A stretch of DNA of 64,000 nt from Lanius collurio (Eukaryota > Chordata > Aves > Passeriformes > Laniidae), in the NCBI GenBank assembly GCA_020086605.1, contig JACBWW010000017.1, forward strand, positions 3,974,352-4,038,351, read 5' to 3'. This document shows, in pieces, positions 26,201-35,685 of the stretch. The translations under genes were made by a program, and so were the position numbers. The notes below the pieces were generated by a model. The model did not search any database, was not told where the DNA came from, and was given only the letters and a program-made list of their open reading frames with translations. The stretch's first letter is position 1; each line of letters begins with the position of its first letter.

Positions 26201-28448
26201 AATTTCTTAACTGAACCTGCACTGAAAAGCTCAAACAAAAATCCAGAAAATCTTAATTGCTTCACTGTCTTTGCTAAACCCATGCTCAAAAACTGTTGTA
26301 ATGGGGAATCCTTACAACAAGTATAAGACAGCAATGGACGTTGGAAGGAAATACAAAGCAATATTTTTATAGATATTCAGTTATGATTTATCCCTCCAGC
26401 TGCATGCCTGCAGTTCCCAGGCAGACTCCTCCAGCCATGGCTCTCTTTTCCCTGGGCCAGGAACCCAACCCACCCAACCAGGAACAGGCATGGGGCACAC
26501 GTGACATGGGGACAGGGACAGAGCTGTACCCTGCAGGGCCCCTCCCCCTGGGACTTCAGGGGAGAGGCACCTCCACAAAAAACATTTCAATGTTTCCTAT
26601 TAACAGAATATGAGGTCTACTGCAGAGACTGACAAAGTTTAAGATATGAAGAATTTGTGGAATTTTTTCACACTCTCTCAAATTGCTTTCAAGCACCTGG
26701 AATGCATTTCTAAGCACTATACAGAAATGATCCTGTTTAGACTATTAGATTTCAATTTACATCATAGAAAAATGTGTTTGTGATGTATTGATATACACAA
26801 AGAAGCATAACATTAACTGCACAGTGGAGATGTTATCACTTACAGCCACTGAGTGCCTCAACTACAAATTAGAGGATAATTAATTTAAAATAGTCCTGTA
26901 CTAAAACACAGAATAGAGTAGTTAAAGGAAAAAGCTGTAATAGTTCCCACGGTAGAATTTTCTTTGTAGAAAGGACATGAATGTTACATCAATTTGCTTA
27001 CCAATGAAAGTTTGGAATAGCTTGTAGGGTAGTGTTTACCTTACTCAGTAAAGGGCCTTAAGCAAGACTTAGAGGCACAGCTTGACATTAACCCCAAATT
27101 TTTCTCAGCCCCACCTTGAGGTGCTGTTTAATCAGATCTTTATTGACTGGATTCCTGAGACATAAAAGTGAAGCTCATTTTTTTCCAGGGACAATCAATC
27201 AAAAATTATTTTATACATACTTTGGAGCAAACACAAGCAGTTATGGGAGACTAACACCCCCTGAAGCTGGGAAAGGGCAGGGTTAGACCAATGCAGCTCC
27301 CAGCACTCACAGCATCACTGCTGTGTAAGACCTGGCCTGCAAACACTTGCCCACATGAGCATCCCTTCAGGTGACAAAATTCCCAGGGAGTCCCAAGGAC
27401 AAAGCACAATGCAAGTTGCTCATGCACTTAAAACATTTACAGGTTCAAAGTCTTGCCTTCCACCTAGACCTCAGATGAGAGAAATTCTGTCTGCTCAAGG
27501 CCAAACTGTTTCAATAGCATATTTAACTTTCCTGCAAGTATATTTTTTCTTATGGAATAAATGTATTTTTCAATATGCATATAATGCATTTTGTCCTTTC
27601 TAAATTTTTCTTTATACATTTATGTAGAAACCCACAGTGTAGTTGGCAATTACGATCAAGAGACAACCTTTTACATGGAGTGAATTGCATTCTTCTCAAT
27701 CACTTAGGAAGACACACATGTCGTTGTGATGTCTTTTCCTCCCACCCCATTTACGGAGATATTAACATAAATTTATTGTAGGTTTTTAACTTCAGGTTAT
27801 TTAATGTTTTTCAGTATATGCAAATATGTCTGTAACCTCAGTGCACACACTTGGAAAAATGAATGCATGTAACAGCAGTGAATAATATATATGCATTAAA
27901 AAAAAGCTGTTCCATTTTGAGGAATATTTCATGTTTCCTAAAGCCAAACTGGCAGAACCCTCATATCTCAGGTAATTGTGGTCTTTGCATCTGCTTTCCA
28001 TTATGCTGCAAGAATTCTGGGACAAAAAACCAGATTTTTTTCTCTGCTATTTCAATGACACTCAAGACAAACAGTCATTCATACTAGACATTTTCAAATG
28101 CCTAAGGTAAATTCATATGGTTATTAAGTTATTTTTCATGTTTCAAAAACATTATTTTATATGTTAAAAATGGTCTTTTTAATTTTGAAACTAATAAGAG
28201 GACTAGCGGTGGAGGATTTCTTTACAGTGGCAAAAAACTCTGAGTTTCATAGCAATCACGAAGTACAGCTTGATTTCCCACAGTCTTCTTCAATGATTCC
28301 TTTTGTTTCTTTATTTCCCCAGGAAATAGTAACCTGTGACTGCAATAAAGTAAATCAACAGCAGCACATTACTTCAGGATAGCGTTGCTATTAATGTTTT
28401 TCATCTTCTAATGATGAAGAGAGACTTCCTGTAGTAAAAATTGTGCGT
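14206..28448. other. 14-kb repeat-poor non-coding region
   Basis: No gene, RNA gene or clear interspersed repeat recognised over 14 kb. The base composition is AT-rich, with T- and A-tracts (for example 14918-14930 and 26165-26176). Frames up to ~105 codons (such as 18128-18445) have no recognisable domain. A perfect 12-bp stem-loop lies at 22128-22163 and a small GC-richer patch at 26395-26580. A low repeat load in a long avian intron or gene desert is compatible with conserved regulatory DNA, but conservation cannot be judged here. Confidence 0.55.
22128..22163. repeat. Perfect 12-bp inverted repeat (hairpin)
   Basis: AAAAAACTTCTT at 22128-22139 is answered by its exact reverse complement at 22152-22163 across a 12-base A/G-only loop. 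Low-complexity composition makes a chance origin likely. Confidence 0.7.
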
Positions 28449-28958
28449 AAACCACAAAACAGTTTGTGTTGGAAGGACCCTAAAAATCATATTGTTCCAA
28501 TCCCCTTGCCATGGGCAGGGACACCACCCACTAAACCAGCTTGAGATTCATCCAACCTGGCCTTGAACGTTTCCAGGGATGGACCATCCACAGATTCTCC
28601 GGGAAATCAGTTCTAGTGCCTCACCACCCTCACAGTAAAGAATCTTTCCAATATCCAATCTAAACCTGTGCTTTTCCAGTTTAAATCCATTACCTCTTTT
28701 CTCATCACTACATGCCCTTGTCAAAAGTCCCTCTCCGGGGGCCACACAGCCTTCTGGAAAGATCTCTAAGGTCTGCCCAGAGCCTTCTCTTCTCCAATAG
28801 GAACAATTCTAACTCTCTCAGACTGTCTTCCCAGGAGTGGTGCTCCAGCCCTCTGAGCATCTCTGTGGCTTCCTCTGAACTCACTCAACACCTGCATGTC
28901 TCTTTTGTGCTGAGGACCCCAGATGAACACAGTACTCCAGGTGAGGCCTCACAAAATA
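28449..28958 (-). mobile_element. CR1 LINE 3' fragment, minus orientation, ~510 bp
   Basis: Reversed CR1 blocks in order: ACAGTTTGTGTTGGAAGGAC, CCTTGCCATGGGCAGGGACA, CAACCTGGCCTTGAACGTTT, CACAGTAAAGAATCTTTCCA, CCAGAGCCTTCTCTTCTCC, GTGCTCCAGCCCTCTGAGCA, and CAGTACTCCAGGTGAGGCC. The far tail repeat (ATTCTATGA) is missing or decayed at the left edge. The minus frame at 28548-28745 is the decayed C-terminal end of CR1 ORF2. Confidence 0.95.
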
Positions 28959-29898
28959 CAGATTTCTGGAAAGCACAGCATTGCTTTCCCAGGAGACTAA
29001 AAACAGCTTTAAAATGGCTTTAATAAAATACAAGAAACTTCAATTTAAAAAAAAAGTTTGCAGCCAGCATCTTCTGCCTGTAATAAAGCTGCTATCTGTA
29101 AGCTACTTCCTTCAAACAGGTCCTTATAGAGCCAGAACTCAAATTTCCAGAATGATTGTATCACCCAGACTGATATTAATTTTGAAGAAAAATCGGGAGT
29201 TCTGAATTATTAAGGAAGATTGTCATTGAAGTTTTCATTGAACATCCATATCCTGAAGCCATATAAATGTCACAAAAAGCCACAGCACTTTGGCTCTGAT
29301 TCAGGGCAATTCTTAACCAGTCAATCAAACTCCTCTCTACTTGAAGCTAAGTGTGTGCACAGTGTTTCCTGCTAAATCGGGCCTCAGATTCCCACTTCAC
29401 TTTATGAACTGTGACTATCATGTTTCTAAGCAGAACCGAGGGTCTTAAATTCCACAGAAAATACTTATGGATCTCAACAGAACTCTCTTTATCTATACAG
29501 AGGGAAAGCTACTACACATCAAACTAGGAATTCACAGACCATTTGTTGTTCCATGTCAATTGCCCCAGTGAACAGTTGGTGCCCTTGTTCATTATAAGTT
29601 CAAACACTTTCAAAGTATATTATTAAACAGCAAATAAAGGTTTTCTTGATAAAAGCTAGAGACCTGTTTACCCTAAGATTCTTGGAATGCTACATGTAAA
29701 TTTACTTTGTAGATGGACAAGTTATGCCACATTAAGTATCTGCAAAGGTACTCCCTTATGGAATTTAATACCTTTAATTTAATTTAGCTTAATCCACTTC
29801 ATGAGTTAAATAAACAAAATGAAATGGAGGCTACTTTAATTCTGAATGAGAGTTCTCTGTGGTTTAAATAGCTAACTGACAATTTTTTAGTTAATTTA
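28959..29898. other. Non-coding spacer
   Basis: AT-rich sequence between two CR1 copies of the same orientation. Nothing recognisable. Confidence 0.6.
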
Positions 29899-30063
29899 GA
29901 ATCATAGAGTAGCTTGGGTTGGAAGGGACCTTAAAGATCATCTCTTTCCAACCTTCCTGCTATGCACAGGGACACTTTGCACTAGGCCAGGTTGCTCAGA
30001 GATCCATCCAACCTTCTCTTGATCACTTCCAGGGATAGAACACCCACAACTTCTCCGAGGAAC
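29899..30063 (-). mobile_element. CR1 LINE 3'-end fragment, minus orientation
   Basis: It opens with GAATCATAGAGTAGCTTGGG and TTGGAAGGGACCTTAAAGAT, then the reversed 3' UTR with CAGGGACACTTTGCACTAGG and TTCCAGGGATAGAACACCCA, ending near CTTCTCCGAGGAA. It is about 165 bp and heavily 5'-truncated. Confidence 0.95.
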
Positions 30064-30463
30064 TTTGCTGAAGATCCCAAAGTAGATAGTCTCTGACAGT
30101 GGCCAAACAGAAATAAGAAGAGGCAGGTGGTCTTGTATAAATGTCTCCCCTCATTTGCAACATGCTGGTACAGAACAAGGCAGAGAATAGCAGTGCTGTG
30201 TTTTCATCCTGGCTCCTGCATGGCTAATTGTGGCCATATTTTAAGAAGAGGCCACACTTGTGGTACTTTTGGAGCAAGCCCCCATATAGTTCTTTGCACA
30301 CAAGATTCCATTACAAATCAAATGAATCAAACAGTCAAATGAATATCCATGCTCTCTCAAGAGGAGGGCTGAGGGGTTTTGGCTACAAAGCCGGGGAGGG
30401 GGTCAGGCGCTGGCACAGCGAGGTACTGAGCACATGCTCAGCCTTCCTCGCTGCTGGAGTTGG
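30064..30463. other. Non-coding stretch leading into the minisatellite
   Basis: About 400 bases with no recognisable gene or repeat. The last ~80 bases become GC-richer toward the tandem array. The plus-strand frame that begins at 30228 only becomes long because it runs into the stop-free array. Confidence 0.6.
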
Positions 30464-30720
30464 GCAGTGCCCGGCACCGCGGACAGCGCCCAGCACCGCG
30501 GACAGCGCCCGGCACCGCGGACAGCGCCCGGCACCGCGGACAGCGCCCGGCACCGCGGACAGCGCCCGGCACCGCGGACAGCGCCCCAGACAGCACCGGG
30601 CACTGCGGACAGCGCCTGGTGCCGTGGACAGCACCCAGCACCGTGGACAGTACCTGGCGCCACGGACAGTGCCGCGGACAGCACCCAGCACTGTGGACAG
30701 CGCCCGGCACTGCGGACAGT
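30464..30720. repeat. CpG-rich 19-bp minisatellite, ~13 units
   Basis: A direct tandem array with unit GACAGCGCCCGGCACCGCG (19 bp). Unit starts (GAC) fall at 30482, 30501, 30520, 30539, 30558, 30577, 30589, 30608, 30627, 30646, 30665, 30677, 30696 and 30715. Spacing is 19 throughout except for two 12-bp short units (30577-30588 and 30665-30676). The units starting at 30501, 30520, 30539 and 30558 are identical; units after 30589 carry mostly CG-to-TG/CA changes. The unit length is not a multiple of three and the unit has no stop in any frame, so the array is open in several frames on both strands. The overlapping 113-172 codon frames here (30228-30826) are therefore artefacts of the repeat. 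Confidence 0.97.
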
Positions 30721-31359
30721 TCCCACTCCTTCCCACAGGATTTTAAGACTCTCCAAAAGCCCATCCAAAGAAATGCCTTTGAATCCAGATCCAGCAGGTA
30801 AGGTAGCACAGCACAGGTCGTTCTGAAAGTGTAGTGTTCAGGCTGGGCTTTTCCAGGCCACTTGGAGAATTATTCTATTTCTGGAGAACCCAGCATTTAA
30901 ATCTCATCAAGCTTTTGGAAAACATTTGACTAAGCAGCAACTGTTATGCTTTAAAAGGGATGCTTATCCTTCAAAGCTCATCACTGAAAGCTCACTTAAG
31001 TAATGAGTTGATTCTGTGATTCCAAATGTTCAAGGCCTGAAGGGAACCACAAATGAACTACAGCCCTGGGTTTCTTTCTTGCTTCGATAAGTAAAGACTG
31101 AGGAGGAATACTTGTAATATTCGACCTGGATGTAGAAGCATCTTCCTGCTGCCAGTTAAATATACTCAGGATTAGGTGGCTTTATTCTTAAATTCTAAAA
31201 GCATTTTTTGTTTACGCGTGGTGAATACAAATTCTACTTCTCCACAAAAGGGTTCAGCAAACCTGCTTTCGTACAGGAGCAGAGTGCTGACATTTTGGTG
31301 TAAGTGCTGAGTTGGACTTGAAATGGACAAGGAGAGCAGTGAAAGAGTGCAAAGAATCA
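30721..31359. other. Non-coding spacer
   Basis: Ordinary sequence to the right of the minisatellite. A short TTGATTCTGTGATTCCAAAT at about 31007 resembles a CR1 tail but has no CR1 body on either side. Confidence 0.55.
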
Positions 31360-31500
31360 GTATTTTTTATAGCGTCTGTCATCCAAGGATCTCTAAATGG
31401 TTTTTAAGTTACTCGTCAGCAAGCTGAACAATACTCCCATGTGACAGACAAATGCAAAGTTGCCCACTTTACAAATGGCTGAACACAGATACAATGAGGC
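31360..31500 (+). mobile_element. Ancient MIR/CORE-SINE-like relic
   Basis: The order of blocks matches the amniote MIR-like layout: TTATAGCGTCTGTCATCCAA, GGATCTCTAAATGGTTTT, then after a decayed centre a TTTACAAATGGCTGAACACA segment and ACAATGAGG. In less decayed sauropsid copies these correspond to the 'catccaaggatctc' block and the 'tttacagatggggaaactgaggca' block. It is highly diverged and non-coding. The recognition is by block order, not alignment. Confidence 0.6.
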
Positions 31501-34500
31501 CCATTAGAAAGAATTTGCAGAAATAGAGGGGGTTTTTCTCACCAAAGTAGCTGCAAATCCCTGCCACAAATATGTTACAAAGGAGCCATATACCTTGTTC
31601 TTCAAAGCAGGATCATACTGCATCAGCAGCCAGCTGCAGGCTGAACCAAGGGGCCACATCTACCCTCAGTATCGGCCCAGAATACCCTTGTCTCCAAAAC
31701 AGGCAAAACAGATAGCCCCTCTACACTTGTCTGACAGGCAAGCAGTCAGCTTTAATATATATGAAAAGGAGAAAGAACATGATATTGTTATCTCACTGGT
31801 AGATAGACAATTTAGACCCAGAAAGACAGGCTAAGATGAAAAAAATAATAGAAAACCCCATATTGCCTTCCATTACTTTTACTGTCTCACAAAATCAAGA
31901 CACAACATTAATTTTGTTCATTTGTGGTAGCTGATTTGTGTTGCAGTGGGGTCTTCTGCAACATGTATTAGACAGCAACGCCTGTGGAAAGAAACATGGC
32001 ACAATTCCTGATAGAAGTTTCAGAGATGTTTTCCAGCTACATGGCTGGGGAACTACCGGTGAATTGAGCAATCATGGGACAACCCAGGTCTTCCCAGGGA
32101 GGGGAACACAAAACAACCAGTGGAGAACAAGATTGGACTACATGTCCCCAGGGAGCAGGGGAAACCCCCTACCTCTACTCCAGGGTCCCCTGCCCCAGGA
32201 CCTCAGGGGGAAGGAAACTCAATAGTTTTGGCACAAGCATTAATACTTCACCTTTAGGCAGGTTTGAAAAAATCAATATACTGTGAGTTTCCACTAGAGA
32301 CAGTAATTAAAAAATCCAAACCAACACCCAAATCTTCAAATGAAGTGATTCTTTTATATAATCTGCCCAGCGACTGTCTGAAGTTTAATTGCTCTAACTT
32401 TTAGCAATGAATAATAGCCACCCATACAACAATCTGATTTAAAAGCACAGATTCCATTTGTTATAATTAAAAATCTTGTTCAATGCCTTTCACTTCATTG
32501 GTAATTTGGTTGGAAAATTCCGAGTCATTTATGAAAGTGATAATCAGGGTCATTTATAGATCACACTACTATACTCACAGCCCCATGAGTCTCTGCTGGG
32601 CAGTGCTGGGGCAGACTAAATCTAAAGGAAAAAAAACCTTCTCTGCAACAAACCATCCTTTAGTCTATCTGGGTCAGTAATAGCCAGGAATTCTTGTCAT
32701 TACAACAGAGAAGACTGCAGACTGCATGGCTTGAAATACAAGGTCCTTATGCACTGCAGCTTTGTGATGAAGTATCAGTTCTGACTTTTAAAAAAGCCCC
32801 ATCACTTCATTCTCAATAGCAGTTGGCATCCAAACTTCACTATAGGGCGTACAGAAATATGCACCTACATTGCCAACCGCTAAATCTGGTGCTCTGGAAT
32901 CAATATTTATCAACTGCATTTTGCAAAAATATGTACTGAAGTGCTCCTGGTCACATTGCTGAATGAAAAAAAAAAAAAAAAAAAACAAAAAAAAAAAACC
33001 AGTAAGGAATAGGAACACCACAGTACAATGCCCAAATTCTCTCCTGGTGATGTTCAAAAGACTCTCCCAGCAAATAAACTCATGACCTACATATACCATA
33101 GCACATGGTACAGAGAGATAAACCACGAGGAGGGCATGACTTTCATCCCACAGTACATTTGTCATCACAGAAAAGGCCTGAAGAAAGGAGAGTGTGGAAG
33201 TTAGATCAGCTATGCTGCGGAGAAACACAACTAGGTTAGGACTACAGCTGAAAACTTTGTTACTGATGATTTCATAGAGTTATGTTGGACTATGGTTCAG
33301 AAGCACACAGTCCATGTAAGGAGTAACAACACTGTAAGAACTGAAAGAGTATTTAAACCACTAATCCTTTGCAATTCAGCTCCAAAGAACTGATTGAGTG
33401 CTATGCTTCAGTATTTTTCTTCCTTTTTTTTTTACTTCCTTCTAAAGGAGCTCACATGACTTACAGCATAAACTTTGAGGGTTCTCCTTTATGAAAAAAC
33501 AGCAAATCTCCCAGCCAGCTTTTCTGTACGACTCTTTTTTGGGTCAGTCGGCACCATTCTTGTAGGTATCCACCAGCTACCCTGGGGCACTGGGATCTCT
33601 CACCACAAACACGCACCATACCCCACCACCCAGGCAAATCTGCCATGGAATACGGGTTACCCTAACAGATAGCATTTCTCTAGGAGCCATTTGTCTAAAG
33701 CCAACACATACACCCCAGCAGATTTAACAAGGCAAACAAGGACAGAATAAACTGTATTTAGAACTAGTGAACAGAGTGGGGACTGTGAACAAAGGTCAAG
33801 TTTAAATGTAGTCAGGGCATGACAGCAGCTCTAGTAGGTCTATCCAAGCAGGTCTGGGATGATATTAGATTACTCACAGGAACATGGTGCTCAGAGCAGC
33901 TGCCTGACCCAGATTCACTGACAGTGACTGGCTACTTGAAAACAGGATGAAGGTTGCCTTTATGTGCTCTGTTTTCACCTTGGGCATCATTTTCCTCTCT
34001 GTGCACATCTTGAAAGACACAACTTCACGTGATATGCATGGAGAACCAAGATCTAAATGGGTGTTACTGGTGCCAGAATGATTACCCCAGATGAGATTTG
34101 GATCCATCCAGGCATGTTAGGAAGTTTTGTCTATTTGGAGGTCTTAGAATAGTCTGCTTGAAACCAACCTGTGGCACATGCCAGGATTTTAGGGATGCCT
34201 GCAGTACTTATCAGTGCACTCTTGGTAATGAGTGACTTTGAAAGTACATCTTTTAAAGGAATATTCATGGTTGCAAAGGGGCTATCACATTCTTATTCTA
34301 AAAGCTGTAATGACTCTCAGGGGCCTCAAGACAAAGAAAGCTACACACACCCATTACAGATCTCAAACAGCAGGTCTCTTTCTGATGGAGACAGAGAAAT
34401 AAGACATCTCTCAATAACTTTCCATCCTGTAGAGGGTTCTAGTCTAAATCCTGCTCACTTTATCCCTAACAACAAAATGAAAGGAGTCAAATCAGGCTAG

Positions 34501-35496
34501 AAACACCATGTTGAATATTAAAAAGGTTGTGAATGCAGATTGTGGTCTTGCATAAGCAAAAGATGAACTAAGAACAGACTAATAGCTTGTGTCTAAATAT
34601 GCTTTTTTCAGTGTGTTCAATTTACAATACATTTTTAACAGTATTGACAGGCTGTAGATGGATGGGAAAATTATGTGCTAAAAAAGCAAAACCAAGGTGA
34701 GAAAAACAAAATTACATCTCCATTTAGCAGAAAAATTATTTCAATATTTGTTTTCCTTCCAAAGCAAGATGAAAACAAAGACTGTTGAAACTTCTCAGTA
34801 AACAAAATTACAGTTCCCATCAAACTCTCATTAATACTGAAATAATTAACTTTCCACATATTAGTTATATAACATAAAAGCAAACAACTATCAAGGATTA
34901 AATTTCAAAGTTTTTTTTCAGATATCAGACTTCGACAGAGTACTCTAATTAATCTTTTTCTAAACACTGCATTATCAAAATCATAACATTCTTATATAAG
35001 GTTAATGGCACAAAAAGAGAAACAAATATTTGATCTGAAAATTTTATACTAGACTCCACCATCTGCAGAATCTTCTCATCAACTGAAATATTATCAATTT
35101 AAGATATTGCCTGATTCAGTAAAAAAAGTTACATGACAGTGCACAGAAACTATCTGTGACAAATTCTGCTTGGATTCATAATAAAACTCTCATTCAGCCA
35201 CAAACACGGACATGAATAGAAGACACTATCCTCAGTTTTCTTCGTAATTTGGCATAAACCTGTTCTACAAGTGTCACCTAACAGGTATCATACAGAATTA
35301 CAGATTCTTATTGTCCCTTATTGAGCTGAGCATATTCAATAGATCAATGACATTTGTATCATTTAATGTAATTCTAATTATAGACAAGCACTTAAACTTA
35401 GCACAGTAAGACACAGTTTATGTACAAAACAAATACAGATGGATGTTATGGGAGTTTAAATTCCACAGTCAAAACTTCAAAAGAAAGGCAATGGAA
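31501..35496. other. Non-coding region with one long A-tract
   Basis: 4 kb without a supportable gene. A GC-richer patch (about 32070-32220) and a 33-base A-tract (32966-32998) are the only distinct features. The 146-codon minus frame at 32788-33228 depends on reading through the A-tract as a run of F codons and is rejected. Confidence 0.55.
32966..32998. repeat. Poly-A tract with one interruption
   Basis: Twenty A, one C, twelve A. CR1 elements do not leave poly-A tails, and no retrocopy body is recognisable upstream (no intact frame on the plus strand), so a simple A-run is the more likely reading than a processed pseudogene. Confidence 0.9.
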
Positions 35497-35685
35497 GGAA
35501 TTATCACCCCTATTTTACAAATGGGGAATGAAGGTATAGCCCAGTGAGAAGTTGCAGGCAGGACATGGTGCCCACAGAAGGAGGTGGTAGAGCTGCCCTG
35601 CAGTGACACAGCTATCCTGTGTATGGCAGCTGTGTGAGATTTGTCCAAGGTCACACAGGAAATCAGTGTCATATTCCCTCTAAAT
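35497..35685 (+). mobile_element. Ancient MIR/CORE-SINE-like relic, interrupted
   Basis: The segment TTATCACCCCTATTTTACAA ATGGGGAATGAAGG matches the MIR 'ttatccccattttacagatggggaaactgagg' block, and TTTGTCCAAGGTCACACAGG AAATCAGTG matches the 'cttgcccaaggtcacacagcaagtcagtg' block. In MIR these two blocks are close together; here ~90 bases of other sequence (about 35548-35638) lie between them, so the copy has an insertion or local rearrangement. It is non-coding and highly diverged. Confidence 0.7.

Noticed and set aside
31002..31030. CR1-tail-like TTGATTCTGTGATTCC
   Set aside because: No CR1 sequence upstream; too short.
32966..32998. Processed pseudogene tail
   Set aside because: No retrocopy body or frame upstream, and CR1 machinery does not produce poly-A-tailed copies in birds.
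32788..33228. 146-codon minus-strand frame
   Set aside because: It depends on the A-tract at 32966-32998 read as a run of F codons; no domain on either side.
33265..33300. CR1-tail-like TTCATAGAGTTATGTTGGAC
   Set aside because: Similarity ends after ~20 bases and no CR1 body follows.
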